Assembly (NCBI RefSeq): GCF_004803635.1
Contig: NZ_SSWX01000001.1
Location: 1-64,000, forward strand
Origin: Lampropedia aestuarii
GTDB taxonomy: Bacteria > Pseudomonadota > Gammaproteobacteria > Burkholderiales > Burkholderiaceae_C
Length of the DNA stretch: 64,000 nucleotides
Reading direction: 5' to 3'
This document shows positions 46,042 through 57,410 of this stretch, one piece after another. The notes beneath the pieces are model-generated. The model had not been told where the DNA came from. It worked only from the letters and a program-made list of their open reading frames with translations, and did not search any database. The translations under genes were made by a program, and so were the position numbers. How positions within the stretch are numbered: position 1 is the first letter of the stretch; each line of letters opens with the position of its first letter.

Positions 46042-47565
46042 ATGACGCATACCACCAAGACGACCCTGCACCACAGCGCCAGCAGTGCGCTGCAAGCCAT
46101 CACGCAGCTCTACACCGAGCAAACCCAGCGCCTGCAAGACGGTTTGGCACGTTTTCTCAAAGGCGAAGACACCGGCCCAATCCATGCGTATTACCCGTTT
46201 GTGCGCATCACACCCACGGACACGGTCGAGAGTGCACTGGCATCTTTCAACACCCGCTGGGCCTATGGCTTTGTTGCCGGGCCTGGCTGCTTTGAGGCCA
46301 CGCTGACACGTCCCGACCTGTTTGCCAGCTATTACCTGGAGCAATTTGAATTGCTCATCAACCACCACCATGTGCCGCTGGAGGTGGGCCTGAGCCAGGA
46401 GCCGATTCCGGTGCACTTTGCCTCGCTGGAGCAAGGCCTGGCCGATGCGGAATTGAGCATGCACCGCAAGCAGTTGCTGCACATGTATTTTGATGCGCCC
46501 GATCTGGCCCGCATTGATGACGCGATTGCCAATGGCACAAAGCAAACGGCTGCTGGCACTGCCGAGCCGCTGTCCTTGTTCAATGCCCAGCGCGTCGACC
46601 TGTCGCTGCAGCGCCTGCGCCACTACAGCGGCACAGCCGCCGAAGCCTTCCAAAGCTATGTGCTGTTCACCAACTACCAGTTTTATGTGGAAGAGTTTGT
46701 GCGCACAGCCCAGCTGGAAATGGCGCGCGAGAACAGCCCCTATATCGCCTTGGTCGAGCCAGGCAACCGCATCACCTGGCGCACTGGCTATAGCCCAGCA
46801 CCAGACCACCCACTGCAATTGCAGTTGCGCGGCCAGAGCGCTGCCAGCGCCTCAGGCGCCCATACCAGCCGCCTGCCACAAATGCCGGCCTACCATTTGG
46901 TCAAAGACAACCAGCAAGGCATTAGCCTGGTCAATATTGGCGTAGGCCCGGCCAACGCCAAAACCATCACCGACCACATTGCTGTGCTCAGACCGCATGT
47001 GTGGATGATGGTGGGCCACTGCGCCGGCCTGCAAAACAGCCAGCAACTGGGCGACTACGTGCTGGCGCACGGCTATATCCGCGATGACCATGTGCTCGAC
47101 CAGGACCTGCCGACCTGGGTGCCCATTCCGGCGTTGGCTGAAGTGCAGTTGGCACTGGAGAAGGCCGTCGCAGAAGTTGCCGGCGTCAGCGGCTTGGAAG
47201 TCAAGCGCATCATGCGCACTGGCACGGTGGCCAGCACCGACAACCGCAACTGGGAGTTGCTGGAGCATGCCATTCCACTCCAACGCTTCAAACAAGGCCG
47301 CGCAATTGCCCTGGACATGGAAAGCGCCACCATTGCCGCCAATGGCTTTCGTTTCCGCGTGCCCTACGGCACCTTGCTGTGCGTCAGCGACAAGCCACTG
47401 CATGGCGAGGTGAAATTGCCTGGTATGGCCAACCATTTCTACCGTGGCCGCATCTTGCAGCACTTGCAAATTGGCATCAAGGCGATTGAATTATTGCAAG
47501 AGCAGGAATCGAGGCGACTGCACAGCCGCAAACTGCGCAGTTATGGCGATGTCGCATTCAGATAA
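46042..47565 (+). CDS. amn: AMP nucleosidase
   Basis: Hydrolyses AMP to adenine and ribose 5-phosphate, regulating adenylate pools. The 507-residue protein has the N-terminal AMP-regulatory domain and a C-terminal nucleoside phosphorylase-like domain. NIGVGPANAKTITDHIAVLRPHVWMMVGHCAGLQNSQQLGDYVLAHGYIRDDHVLD and the base-binding IALDMESATIAANGFRF match Amn. The ATG at 46042 gives a length near that of E. coli Amn (484). It is the only plus-strand gene between lolA and ftsK, which suggests insertion or rearrangement. Confidence 0.95.
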   Translation: MTHTTKTTLHHSASSALQAITQLYTEQTQRLQDGLARFLKGEDTGPIHAYYPFVRITPTDTVESALASFNTRWAYGFVAGPGCFEATLTRPDLFASYYLEQFELLINHHHVPLEVGLSQEPIPVHFASLEQGLADAELSMHRKQLLHMYFDAPDLARIDDAIANGTKQTAAGTAEPLSLFNAQRVDLSLQRLRHYSGTAAEAFQSYVLFTNYQFYVEEFVRTAQLEMARENSPYIALVEPGNRITWRTGYSPAPDHPLQLQLRGQSAASASGAHTSRLPQMPAYHLVKDNQQGISLVNIGVGPANAKTITDHIAVLRPHVWMMVGHCAGLQNSQQLGDYVLAHGYIRDDHVLDQDLPTWVPIPALAEVQLALEKAVAEVAGVSGLEVKRIMRTGTVASTDNRNWELLEHAIPLQRFKQGRAIALDMESATIAANGFRFRVPYGTLLCVSDKPLHGEVKLPGMANHFYRGRILQHLQIGIKAIELLQEQESRRLHSRKLRSYGDVAFR

Positions 47566-47600
47566 GCCGCAGGTTGGCGCTACCGGCACTCTCCAGCGGC

Positions 47601-47775
47601 TCAGAGCCTGCTCACCATCTCCGCGCAGGTGCGTAAGCCACACAAAAAAAGCAGTGCAAGGCGCCTGTTGCCGCTCATGTGTCTGTATGAGCAAAGGGCA
47701 GCGTCGCAATGCGCTTTTGGGGCCTTGCCTTTTGGGCTTCAGCGCGGCTGAGCGCAGATTGTGAACAGGCTCAGG
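47601..47775 (+). repeat. 175-bp copy of the GAGCCTGTTC repeat family
   Basis: It begins TCAGAGCCTGCTCACC and ends GGTGAACAGGCTCAGG-like (TTGTGAACAGGCTCA). Its interior shares GCAAGGCGCCTGTTGCC and CGCAATGCGCTTTTGGGG with the copies at 4552-4835 and 2381-2451. On the minus strand its end coincides with the TGA stop of the thioredoxin-like gene (47773-47771). It fills the gap between amn and that gene. Confidence 0.75.
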
Positions 47776-48142
47776 GCCAGATCTGTGCACACAGCGCACG
47801 CCAGGCCGCTTGCAGTGCAGGCGCCTGGGCTGCGGCAGATGGCTGGGCGTCCAGGCGCGCAATCAATTGGCGCAGCACAGCCTCGCTGGGCAGGATCTCG
47901 CCCCAAAACACCAGCGTATTGCCATAGCCGATGGCGACCGTGGGAAAAGTCTCGATATCGACCTCGCCCAAGGCGTCAGAAATTGCCGGTTCTTCGACAT
48001 CGACCCAGTGGGCCTCAAACCCTGGGGCCTGCTCGGCATAACTGCTCTGCACTTGTGCAAAAGCTGGCTGAAATTGGCGGCATACACCGCACCAGGCAGC
48101 ACACAGGCCAATCAGCCGCAATGCTGGGGCCGCCTCAGTCAT
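47771..48142 (-). CDS. thioredoxin-like protein
   Basis: A 123-residue thioredoxin-fold protein. The redox pair is in AAWCGVCRQFQPAF (residues 15-21), slightly different from the classic WCGPC. The cis-Pro is in DIETFPTVAIGYGNTLVFWGE, and the closing strand and helix follow. No signal peptide is present, so it is cytoplasmic. It starts 12 bases after the ftsK stop and is probably co-transcribed with it. Its specific partner is unknown, though a thioredoxin reductase gene is transcribed divergently from the other side of ftsK. Confidence 0.87.
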   Translation of the reverse strand: MTEAAPALRLIGLCAAWCGVCRQFQPAFAQVQSSYAEQAPGFEAHWVDVEEPAISDALGEVDIETFPTVAIGYGNTLVFWGEILPSEAVLRQLIARLDAQPSAAAQAPALQAAWRALCAQIWP

Positions 48143-48154
48143 GTGCAGCCATTC

Positions 48155-50752
48155 TCAATCCCCACCTCGGTTGGGCACCAGAATATCGCGCTGGCCGTTG
48201 CTGGTCAGCGCACTGACCAAACCGGCGTTTTCCATGTCTTCGAGCAAGCGCGCTGAACGGTTATAACCAATGCGCAGCTTGCGCTGCACGTAGGAAATAC
48301 TGGTTTTGCGGTCTTTGAGCACAATCTCCACCGCCTGGTCGTACATCGGGTCTTTCTCGCCCCCTGCGCCACCGCCTGCGGCCGTGCCTTCAAAGTCCAC
48401 CGCCCATTCGCTCTCGTTTTCGCTGCTGACGCCTTCGAGCACACCGTCAATGTATTCGGCCTCACCCATGCTTTGCTTGATGAATTCGACCACACGGTGG
48501 ACCTCGTCATCGCTGACAAACGCGCCATGCACACGCACTGGCAGGCCGGTGCCGCCCTTCATGTAGAGCATATCGCCCATGCCCAGCAGGGCCTCGGCGC
48601 CCATTTGGTCGAGAATCGTGCGGCTGTCGATCTTGCTGGAGACCTGAAAGGCAATGCGTGTTGGCACGTTGGCCTTGATCAGGCCAGTAATCACATCGAC
48701 GCTGGGGCGCTGCGTAGCCAAAATCAAATGGATACCAGCGGCGCGTGCTTTTTGCGCCAAGCGTGCAATCAACTCCTCGATCTTCTTGCCGATGACCATC
48801 ATCAAATCGGCCAATTCGTCGATGACGATGACGATGTGCGGCAACGTTTCCAAAGGCTCAGGCTGCTCGGGCGTCAGGCTGAATGGGTTGCCAATGATCT
48901 CACCGGACTCTTCAGCCGCCTTGACCTTGGCATTGAAGCCGGCCAAATTGCGCACCCCCATCTTGCTCATCAGCTTGTAGCGGCGCTCCATCTCCGCCAC
49001 GCACCAATTGAGGCCATGCGCGGCCTGCTTCATATCGGTAACGACGGGGCACAGCAGGTGCGGAATGCCTTCGTAGACCGACATTTCCAGCATTTTCGGG
49101 TCGATCATCAGCATCCGCACTTCGCTGGGCTCGGCCTTGAACAGCAGCGACAAAATCATCGCATTGATACCCACGGATTTCCCAGAGCCGGTCGTACCTG
49201 CGACCAGGCAATGCGGCATTTTGGCCAAGTCGGCCACAACCGGATTGCCAATGATGTCCTTACCCAGGCCAAGCGCTAACTTGGACTTTTCGTCCTGGTA
49301 AACCTCCGCGGCCAGAATTTCCTTCAACTGGATCGACTGGCGGCGCGCATTGGGCAGCTCCAGCGCCATGTAGTTCTTGCCAGGGATGGTTTCAATCACG
49401 CGCACTGACAACAGCGACAGCGAGCGCGCCAAGTCCTTGGACAAGTTCACAATTTGCGAGCCTTTGACGCCGGTAGCGGGTTCGATCTCGTAGCGCGTAA
49501 CCACTGGGCCTGGCTGGGCCTCGACCACGCGCACCTCCACGCCAAAGTCCTTGAGCTTTTTCTCAATCAGGCGACTGGTCATCTCCAGGGTTTCTGGCGC
49601 AACAGTCTCCTGGCGCACTGGCACAGGATCGAGCAAATTCACCGAGGGCAAAGCCCCGCTCTTGGCATCTTCAAACAAATGCTTTTGGCGTTTGACGGCG
49701 GTCGTGACCAACGCCGTTTCATTGGGCGCGCTGGGCAATGGGTCATCCCACATCGGCTCCAGCCGCTCTTCAGGCGTGGTGGTCGCATAGCTGCGCCCTG
49801 GCGCTGGCTCCTCATCCCAAGGCAAATCGTTATTGCCTTGGTACATCACCGGCTCAATCGGCGCGGCATCTTCTTCTGCCGTGCTGGCGCGTTGGCGCTT
49901 GCCTTTGGGCGCAGGCTCGGGCTTGATCTCTTGCAGCGGCGGCAGCACGCTGTCCGACAGGCCCAAATCCCCATCGGGCTCGTCCAGCAAGGCTTCGCGG
50001 GTCAACACCACGTCTTTGGCCACATGTTCTTCACGTTCTTTTTGAGCACGACGACCCGTGCGTGCGTCGCGCATGCGCTCGCCCACCAGCCGCACGCGGT
50101 CCACCCATTTTTCAATCCAGGCACCGGTGCGCTCAGCCAATTTGCCCCAGGAAAAGCCCAGCACCCACGAAAATGCCAGCAAGGCCAGCACGATGGCAGC
50201 CACAGTCGAGCCGGTGTAGCCCAGCCAGCGCACGGCCAACGGCGCCACCCAGTAGCCCAAAATGCCACCAGAATGGTCGGGCAAATTGACCTCAAAGCGG
50301 TAAAGACGCGTCCACTCCAGCACCGCGCAAGCGCATAACAGCAGCAGCACACTGGCCAGCCAGCCTATGCGCTGGCCCCACACCTTGAGCATCATCAAGC
50401 GGCCATCAGGGCGCGCCTGGCTTTTGCCGCGCATCCAAGCCCTGAAAGCCCACCACCAGCACAAAGCCAGCGCCGCAACCAGCACCCAGACCGAGTAACC
50501 GAACAGGAAGTAGCTGATATCGGCCCAGTACGCCCCAATGCGCCCGAGCCAGTTGTGCGACTGGCCTTCCAGCGCAGTCTGCCCCGACGATGACCACGCT
50601 GGATCGTTGGGCGAATAGCTCCAAAGCGACAGCACCCAGACAGCGCCCAGAATCAACGCAGAAAACAGCAGCACGTCTTGGCCAAAACGACTCAAGAAAC
50701 CTTGCCCTGCCTGATTAGAAGAAGAATTAAATGTATTAGCTGAAGATCGCAT
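48155..50752 (-). CDS. ftsK: DNA translocase FtsK
   Basis: Septal DNA pump that clears and aligns chromosome ends and activates XerCD at dif. The 865-residue protein has four N-terminal membrane helices (to about residue 205) and a short Pro/Glu-rich linker (~220-370). The motor domain follows, with Walker [13 protein letters not shown] (519-530) and Walker [14 protein letters not shown]. The C-terminal gamma winged helix ([34 protein letters not shown]) binds KOPS DNA. The ATG at 50752 was chosen because the longer frame lacks membrane-protein character. No strong ribosome-binding site is visible. Confidence 0.96.
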   Translation of the reverse strand: MRSSANTFNSSSNQAGQGFLSRFGQDVLLFSALILGAVWVLSLWSYSPNDPAWSSSGQTALEGQSHNWLGRIGAYWADISYFLFGYSVWVLVAALALCWWWAFRAWMRGKSQARPDGRLMMLKVWGQRIGWLASVLLLLCACAVLEWTRLYRFEVNLPDHSGGILGYWVAPLAVRWLGYTGSTVAAIVLALLAFSWVLGFSWGKLAERTGAWIEKWVDRVRLVGERMRDARTGRRAQKEREEHVAKDVVLTREALLDEPDGDLGLSDSVLPPLQEIKPEPAPKGKRQRASTAEEDAAPIEPVMYQGNNDLPWDEEPAPGRSYATTTPEERLEPMWDDPLPSAPNETALVTTAVKRQKHLFEDAKSGALPSVNLLDPVPVRQETVAPETLEMTSRLIEKKLKDFGVEVRVVEAQPGPVVTRYEIEPATGVKGSQIVNLSKDLARSLSLLSVRVIETIPGKNYMALELPNARRQSIQLKEILAAEVYQDEKSKLALGLGKDIIGNPVVADLAKMPHCLVAGTTGSGKSVGINAMILSLLFKAEPSEVRMLMIDPKMLEMSVYEGIPHLLCPVVTDMKQAAHGLNWCVAEMERRYKLMSKMGVRNLAGFNAKVKAAEESGEIIGNPFSLTPEQPEPLETLPHIVIVIDELADLMMVIGKKIEELIARLAQKARAAGIHLILATQRPSVDVITGLIKANVPTRIAFQVSSKIDSRTILDQMGAEALLGMGDMLYMKGGTGLPVRVHGAFVSDDEVHRVVEFIKQSMGEAEYIDGVLEGVSSENESEWAVDFEGTAAGGGAGGEKDPMYDQAVEIVLKDRKTSISYVQRKLRIGYNRSARLLEDMENAGLVSALTSNGQRDILVPNRGGD

Positions 50753-50874
50753 TAGCAAACTGACCAGGCTCTTAAGAGCGGCTGAAAGCGCATAAATCGG
50801 TGGAAAACGCCTTGAATCAAAGCATCCTCCCTTGTCACGGTGTTGTATTGCTCGGGCTTCGCCCCCACACCTAG

Positions 50875-51945
<1,071 letters not shown>

Positions 51946-52011
51946 TGGCAGGCAGGGGGCGCACCACAGCTCCCTGCCCCCTCACCCCGCCCTTTCCCCC
52001 TTCTGACTTCA

Positions 52012-53130
52012 ATGGCCTATCCAACCGTTGTCATTGGTGCCGGTGTCGTGGGTTTGGCAGTAGCTCGTGCACTGGCCCTGCAAGGCCAGGAAGTGATTGT
52101 GCTCGAAGCCGAAACCGCCATTGGCACGCAAACCAGCTCGCGCAACAGCGAGGTGGTGCATGCTGGCATTTACTACCCACCAGGCTCAGCCAAAGCCCGC
52201 TTGTGCGTGGCAGGCAAAGCAATGCTGTACGACTACTGCACAGCGCGCGGTATTGCGCACCAGCGCATTGGCAAGCTGATTGTGGCCACCGAAGCAGCGC
52301 AACAAACCCAGCTGGCCACGATGGCCGAGCGGGCCCAAGCCAATGGCGTGCACGATCTGCAATGGCTGAGCGCGGCCCAGGTGCACGTCTTAGAGCCAGA
52401 GCTGCGCTGCCATAGCGCCCTGCTCTCGCCCAGCACCGGCATTGTTGACAGCCATGGCCTGATGCTGAGCCTGCAAGGCGATTTGGAAAACGCCGGTGGC
52501 GTGGTGGCCATCGCCTCACCGGTCGCGGAGATCGACGCCCGTGCGCACGCTGCCAATGCCCAGGCACCGCTGCTGGTTCGCACTGAAGATGGCACCGAGC
52601 TCGAAGCTGGCCTGGTCGTCAATGCCGCTGGCCACGGCGCCATTGGGCTGGCCCACCGCACCCAGGGCCTGGATGCGCAGCACATTCCTACGGCCTTCTT
52701 TGTCAAAGGCCAGTATTTCACACTCAGCGGCCAAGTGCCGTTTCAGCGCTTGATTTACCCGGTGCCGCAAATTGGCGGCTTGGGCATCCACCTGACGCTT
52801 GATTTGGGCGGCCAAGCCAAATTCGGCCCCGATGTGCAGTGGACCGACAGGGCCGATGATTTAGTCGTCAATCCGGCTGACCAGCAACGCTTTGCCGAGG
52901 CGATTCAGACCTATTGGCCGACGCTCAATGCAGAGCGTCTGCAGCCCGGCTATGCGGGCATGCGGCCCAATATTGGCGGCCCTCACATGGTCTCGCCCGA
53001 CTTTCTGATCCAGGACGCAACAAGCCACGGCTTGCCGGGCCTGGTCAACCTGTTTGGCATTGAATCACCAGGCCTGACCAGTTGCCTGGCGATTGCCGAG
53101 CAGGTCGCTGCAAGCGCAAGCCTGCATTGA
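52012..53130 (+). CDS. L-2-hydroxyglutarate oxidase-like FAD enzyme
   Basis: A 372-residue FAD-dependent oxidoreductase of the DAO/LhgO type. [29 protein letters not shown] is the FAD-binding start. [28 protein letters not shown] is diagnostic of the L-2-hydroxyglutarate dehydrogenase group. [23 protein letters not shown] is the usual C-terminal FAD contact. It would oxidise L-2-hydroxyglutarate to 2-oxoglutarate and pass electrons to quinone. Genomes of this group often carry it as a GlpO-like 'NAD(P)/FAD-dependent oxidoreductase', so substrate is provisional. It follows trxB by 66 bases. Confidence 0.88.
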   Translation: MAYPTVVIGAGVVGLAVARALALQGQEVIVLEAETAIGTQTSSRNSEVVHAGIYYPPGSAKARLCVAGKAMLYDYCTARGIAHQRIGKLIVATEAAQQTQLATMAERAQANGVHDLQWLSAAQVHVLEPELRCHSALLSPSTGIVDSHGLMLSLQGDLENAGGVVAIASPVAEIDARAHAANAQAPLLVRTEDGTELEAGLVVNAAGHGAIGLAHRTQGLDAQHIPTAFFVKGQYFTLSGQVPFQRLIYPVPQIGGLGIHLTLDLGGQAKFGPDVQWTDRADDLVVNPADQQRFAEAIQTYWPTLNAERLQPGYAGMRPNIGGPHMVSPDFLIQDATSHGLPGLVNLFGIESPGLTSCLAIAEQVAASASLH

Positions 53131-53180
53131 TGCCGCTTGCTTGGGACAAGCTGTTCTTTTTTTGCCAACACCTGCACTGC

Positions 53181-54155
53181 ATGCTCTACATCATCTCGAA
53201 CTTCGAGTCTGCGCTCACGCAGTTCATTTTTGCTGGACTGCAAAGAGACGATGTGCGCTTGATTCAATACCACAGCAAGCCCGCGACACTGGCTGGCAAG
53301 CTCACGCGCTGGTTAGAGGTACAGTTCCCCAAGCGCCGCCTGGACTGGTACTACCCCGCCGCGTTGCGGGCCCAGCTCGATGGCATTGGCCCAGGCGACA
53401 GCGTGCTGATTTTTGCACTGGGCAATACCAAGGACATGGTGTTGCTGGGCAAGTATTTGCACGGCAAACAAGTCCATGCGTTTTTGTGGAACCCAGTACT
53501 GGAGCACAACACGCCACAAGGCATTGCCAAAGCCCTTGAGCGGCTGACTGCAATTGAACAGCTGACGCCATCCATCTACAGCTTTGACCGCGCCGACGTG
53601 GCCCAATACGGCTTGCTCTATGCCCCCCAGCCGTTTCGCCACATGGAGGCAGGTGATGCGCCTGCCGCTGCCCAGTCACCACCAACCGATTTCTTTTTTC
53701 TAGGTTACGACAAAGGACGACTGCCGCTTTTGATGCGTCTGAAACAAGCCGCCGATACGCTGGGGCTGAGCTGCCACTTCCACATCTTGCCCGATGCCGG
53801 CAAAACCTACAGCGCCGCCGAACAAGCCATGCTCAGTACGGGCTACCTGTCGTACGCAGACAATATGGCCTTGTCGCAACGGGCGCGCTGCCTGATTGAC
53901 ATCGTCCAGGCGACCCAGTCAGGTGCAACCATGCGCAGTGTCGAAGCCTTGTTCTTGAACAAGAAACTGATCACCACGCGCCAGTTGGCCCTGCAAGAGC
54001 CTGATTACAACCCCAGCCGAACGCTGGTTGTGGACTCCAGCACTGCAATCGACTGCCAAGCCTTGCTGCACTTCATGCAAAGCCCCTTCGTGCCGGCCTC
54101 AGACGCGATCCGCACCGAGCACGAGATCAACACCTGGCTCAATCGGTTTATCTGA
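53181..54155 (+). CDS. putative polysaccharide/LPS biosynthesis protein
   Basis: A 324-residue protein that I could not assign firmly. It begins MLYIISNFESALTQFIFAGL. A later helix-rich domain is followed by LSYADNMALSQRARCLIDIVQATQSGATMRSVEALFLNKKLITT and a closing TEHEINTWLNRFI. This overall pattern (loss of signal peptide, Rossmann-like halves, 'R-S-x-E-A-L-x-x-x-K-x-x-x-T') resembles glycosyltransferase-like proteins annotated as lipopolysaccharide biosynthesis. An alternative ATG at 53130 overlaps the LhgO-like stop by one base and would add 17 residues, implying coupling. A terminator follows at 54185-54220. Confidence 0.6.
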   Translation: MLYIISNFESALTQFIFAGLQRDDVRLIQYHSKPATLAGKLTRWLEVQFPKRRLDWYYPAALRAQLDGIGPGDSVLIFALGNTKDMVLLGKYLHGKQVHAFLWNPVLEHNTPQGIAKALERLTAIEQLTPSIYSFDRADVAQYGLLYAPQPFRHMEAGDAPAAAQSPPTDFFFLGYDKGRLPLLMRLKQAADTLGLSCHFHILPDAGKTYSAAEQAMLSTGYLSYADNMALSQRARCLIDIVQATQSGATMRSVEALFLNKKLITTRQLALQEPDYNPSRTLVVDSSTAIDCQALLHFMQSPFVPASDAIRTEHEINTWLNRFI

Positions 54156-54180
54156 TCTTCGCCGGCCAACTGACCGGCCA

Positions 54181-54224
54181 TGAAAAAACCGCTGCACGGC
54201 CCAAGCCTTGCAGCGGTTTTGACT
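54181..54224. terminator. bidirectional terminator between convergent genes
   Basis: AAAACCGCTGCA (54185-54196) pairs with TGCAGCGGTTTT (54209-54220). T-rich flanks on both strands let it serve the plus-strand polysaccharide gene and the minus-strand FlgO operon. Confidence 0.82.
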
Positions 54225-54253
54225 ATTGGCCTGAGCAGGCTAGTGAGCCATGC

Positions 54254-54805
54254 TTACGGCATTTGCAGCAAACGGCGCACGTCGCGGTTGTTAGGCAGTG
54301 CGTAGTCGTAAGCGCTGATGATGCGGCTGTCTTCGGTGCGCACCAGTTTCAGGCTGACATAAGTAAAGCGCGAAGCGGCCGAGTAAGTGCCCACCAAGAC
54401 CAATGAGGAGTTTTGGCTTTTGGCCACGTTTTGCACTTCGCGCGAGAGCAGCAATTCGCCGGTGCCTTCTTGCACAAACACATTGCCACGCAGTTTAATT
54501 TCACGCACATTCAAACCTGCATTGGCCAATGCAGAGGCATATTGCTCGGACAACGTACGGCCCAGTGGAGCGGACACGCGTGTGTCATTGACATCCACAA
54601 TCGTCGCCACCAGCAATGGACGGTTTTGGAATGTCTCAGGCGCAAAGCCTGCAATCAGCTCCAAGGCGGCGTCCTGGTTGGTCTTCAAAAAGGTATTGGC
54701 AGACGCTTCCTGGTAGCTCGGGTCAGTGCGCACCGCATGGGTGTTGTAAGAGCAGCCGGTCAAAGCCAGGGCCGCGACCAATGAAGCTAGGAATGGGACT
54801 TTCAT
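54254..54805 (-). CDS. FlgO-domain outer-membrane lipoprotein
   Basis: A 183-residue lipoprotein. The signal ends in a lipobox (ALTGCSYN), and the mature part has NRPLLVATIVDVNDTRVSAPLGRTLSEQYASALANAGLNVREIKLRGNVFV and SLVLVGTYSAASRFTYVSLKLVR, characteristic of the FlgO family. In Vibrio FlgO supports the flagellum, but no flagellar gene is nearby and similar proteins occur in non-motile bacteria. Its ATG overlaps the stop of the preceding lipoprotein gene by four bases, so the two are made together. Confidence 0.85.
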   Translation of the reverse strand: MKVPFLASLVAALALTGCSYNTHAVRTDPSYQEASANTFLKTNQDAALELIAGFAPETFQNRPLLVATIVDVNDTRVSAPLGRTLSEQYASALANAGLNVREIKLRGNVFVQEGTGELLLSREVQNVAKSQNSSLVLVGTYSAASRFTYVSLKLVRTEDSRIISAYDYALPNNRDVRRLLQMP

Positions 54806-55383
54806 TGACTCACCACTTTCATATTCAAGCTATTAAATTGATTGCCCACATCATAGAGACCGGCATCGATATTTTCCAAATAGTACACATCGGTGGTGCG
54901 AGAAACAAACCGGCCCTGGTTGATCACCGAGGTCGTCAGCACCAACTCTGTGCCAGTTTGGGCCGAATAACCAGGCCCAGGTGAGGACAGGTGTTCCAGC
55001 GCGAGATTGGATTTGTGGGGCACGACCTGCGCGTTGTAGACGACGTAGAACTGGCTGCCTTGAGGCTGGCTTTGCACGGCGGCGCCACGCTCGACCAGGT
55101 CAGTGGTGATCATGTCACGAAATGCCAGATCGAATTTGGATGGTTGCTCGGGCAGCGCCACATAGAAAGGCGCAGCCTGCGTCACGCCGATGGACTCCAG
55201 CGTCTGCACCGTGCGGTCTGCGGCATCGGCACTGAGGGCATGCCAATGCTGGGCAGAACGGACTTTGTACTGTGACGTCTGTTCAAAATTCTGCGACAAA
55301 GGAATCGCGCTGCTGGTGCAACCTGCGGCCAAAGCTGCCACGGCCAGACACAGTGCGCTTACGCTCAAAAGGCGCTGATGCAT
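54802..55383 (-). CDS. lipoprotein of unknown function partnered with FlgO-like protein
   Basis: A 193-residue precursor with a lipobox (AALAAGCTSS) and a mature domain I do not recognise by name. It contains AADRTVQTLESIGV, FDLAFRDMITTDLVERGAAVQ and FYVVYNAQVVPHKSNL. AGGAGA precedes the ATG at 55383. It ends inside the start codon of the FlgO-like gene. Two coupled small lipoproteins suggest one outer-membrane complex. Confidence 0.8.
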   Translation of the reverse strand: MHQRLLSVSALCLAVAALAAGCTSSAIPLSQNFEQTSQYKVRSAQHWHALSADAADRTVQTLESIGVTQAAPFYVALPEQPSKFDLAFRDMITTDLVERGAAVQSQPQGSQFYVVYNAQVVPHKSNLALEHLSSPGPGYSAQTGTELVLTTSVINQGRFVSRTTDVYYLENIDAGLYDVGNQFNSLNMKVVSQ

Positions 55384-55708
55384 CGTAACTCTCCTGATGG
55401 CCAAAACGATTGGGTGGTCGGATCGGCCGTTTGTTTGTTGAGCCAAGCAGAAACTTTCACCAGACACCCCGCGTTGCGCATGCAAGCTGCACATCTGCAG
55501 CTTGCGCATCCAGCGCAAGACGTCAGAAAAGTTTCTTAAAGTAACTTGTTAGCGAATAGATTCTGTATTGGATAACAATCTTGCGCAAGGCCAGACGCTG
55601 AAGGCCAGGGTTTTGGTGCTTTTTTCCAAAAACATTCCAAAATTGACGAGAAAGCGACATTTTTGCGCCACTCGCCCACCTCCAGCGCCAGTCCAAGCAG
55701 GCATTTGT
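55384..55708. other. intergenic region between pgk and the lipoprotein operon
   Basis: No gene is supported in these 325 bases. It should hold the promoter of the lipoprotein pair and the 3' end of the pgk transcript. T-rich and A-rich tracts near 55617-55655 could be part of a weak pgk terminator, but no stable stem was found. Confidence 0.5.
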
Positions 55709-56899
55709 TTAGGCCGCGCGTTTGGCCAAAATTTCAAACGCTGGCAAGGTTTTGCCTTCCAGCACCTCCAAAAACGCCCCGCCGCCTGTAGAGATATAGC
55801 CAATTTGCGACTCCAAATCGTATTTGGCAACGGCGGCCAAGGTATCGCCACCACCGGCAATGCTGAACGCCTCTGAGTTGGCAATCGCCTCAGCCAGGGT
55901 TTTCGTGCCGTTCTCAAACGCATCGAATTCAAACACCCCAACCGGACCGTTCCAGACAATCGTGCCTGCTGTCTTCAATTGCTCAGCCAGACGCTGCGCA
56001 GTGCGCGGGCCCACATCCAAAATCATGTCTTCAGCAGCCACTTGCGTGGCATTTTTCACCACTGCTTTGGCATCAGCAGCAAACTCGGTCGCAGTCACCA
56101 CATCCTCAGGAATCGGCACGACGGAGCCACGCTCGGCCATCAGTTGCATGATGCGCTTGGCTTCGTCAACCAAGTCCACTTCAGCCAGGCTTTTGCCAAT
56201 TGGCAGACCTGCGGCCAGCATAAACGTGTTGGCAATGCCGCCCCCGACGATCAAGGCATCGACCTTCTCGGCCAGGCTGCGCAAAATCGTCAGTTTGCTG
56301 GAGACTTTGGAGCCGCCAACAATCGCCACCAGCGGGCGCTTGGGTTGGCTCAGCGCCTTGCTCAAGGCATCGATTTCAGCTGCCAGCAATGGGCCAGCAC
56401 AGGCAATCGGCGCGTATTCGGCAATACCGTAGGTCGAGGCCTCGGCGCGGTGGGCCGTGCCAAATGCGTCGTGTACGAACACATCGCACAGCGCAGCCAT
56501 TTTCTTGGCCAAGGCAGGGTCGTTTTTCTTCTCGCCCACATTGCCACGGCAATTCTCGAGCAAGACCACCTGAGCAGGCGCGACCTCGACACCATCGACC
56601 CAGTTGGCCACCAGGGGCACGTCTTGGCCAAGCAGCTCACTCAAACGTTTGGCCACCGGTGCCAGCGAATCCTTGGCTTGCAACTGGCCTTCGGTTGGGC
56701 GACCCAGATGGCTGGTGACCATCACAGCTGCGCCCGCTTTGAGTGCCAGCTCAATCGCCGGGATCGAGGCCCGAATGCGTGTGTCTTCCGTGATCTGGCC
56801 CTGCTCATTCAAAGGCACATTCAGATCGGCGCGAATGAAGACACGCTTGTCTTTGATGCGGCCTTGCTCGCACAAATCGGAAAAACGGATGAACTGCAT
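55709..56899 (-). CDS. pgk: phosphoglycerate kinase
   Basis: Transfers phosphate from 1,3-bisphosphoglycerate to ADP in glycolysis and the reverse in gluconeogenesis. The 396-residue two-lobe enzyme has [23 protein letters not shown], the substrate-binding [28 protein letters not shown] and the C-terminal nucleotide-binding GGGDTLAAV and [14 protein letters not shown]. The ATG at 56899 was chosen because the family starts here and GGAG lies 8 bases upstream. ATGs at 56911 and 56929 are also in frame. gap and pyk genes, often near, are not in the window. Confidence 0.97.
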   Translation of the reverse strand: MQFIRFSDLCEQGRIKDKRVFIRADLNVPLNEQGQITEDTRIRASIPAIELALKAGAAVMVTSHLGRPTEGQLQAKDSLAPVAKRLSELLGQDVPLVANWVDGVEVAPAQVVLLENCRGNVGEKKNDPALAKKMAALCDVFVHDAFGTAHRAEASTYGIAEYAPIACAGPLLAAEIDALSKALSQPKRPLVAIVGGSKVSSKLTILRSLAEKVDALIVGGGIANTFMLAAGLPIGKSLAEVDLVDEAKRIMQLMAERGSVVPIPEDVVTATEFAADAKAVVKNATQVAAEDMILDVGPRTAQRLAEQLKTAGTIVWNGPVGVFEFDAFENGTKTLAEAIANSEAFSIAGGGDTLAAVAKYDLESQIGYISTGGGAFLEVLEGKTLPAFEILAKRAA

Positions 56900-57061
56900 A
56901 CTTGGCTCCATGGAGATGACATTGGGCATGCCACCTCAAAACAACGCTGCGCAGCGCGTCCCAGGTGGCAAGGCGATTGAGAAAGGGCTGTATTGTCGCG
57001 TAAAACCTACCGCCGATGCGCCAAATCGCACCTTATCAGTCACATGCTAGCTGGCCGCGCC

Positions 57062-57397
57062 CTACCAGCCCATACCCAGACGCAGCGGCAAATACACAGC
57101 CATGCCCACCACAATCGTGCCCAAAATGCCTTTGCGCCAGTAGTAGTACGCGACAGCAAACGGGACCGCGCAGATGCGCGCATCACGCAGCGTCTGGCTC
57201 AGCATGCCATCGGTAATCACCATCTCGGGAATGATCACCGCCGCCAATGCGGCCAGGGGTGCGTATTTCAAGCCGCGCTTAAGCCAAGCTGGCAGCGGAA
57301 TCTCTTTATCAGGAAACATAAAAAAGCCGCGCGTGATCAAAGTCACTGCGGTCAGGCCGACAATCATGGCCAACACCCACCAATCGTTGCTATACAT
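57062..57397 (-). CDS. azlD: AzlD-type branched-chain amino-acid exporter subunit
   Basis: A 111-residue protein with about four membrane helices. WWVLAMIVGLTAVTLITRGFFMF, LKYAPLAALAAVIIPEMVI and AYYYWRKGILGTIVVGMAVYL fit AzlD, the small partner of AzlC in exporting branched-chain amino acids. It starts 13 bases after the azlC stop and would be translated from the same message. Confidence 0.92.
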   Translation of the reverse strand: MYSNDWWVLAMIVGLTAVTLITRGFFMFPDKEIPLPAWLKRGLKYAPLAALAAVIIPEMVITDGMLSQTLRDARICAVPFAVAYYYWRKGILGTIVVGMAVYLPLRLGMGW

Positions 57398-57410
57398 GAA
57401 CTTGCCTGCG

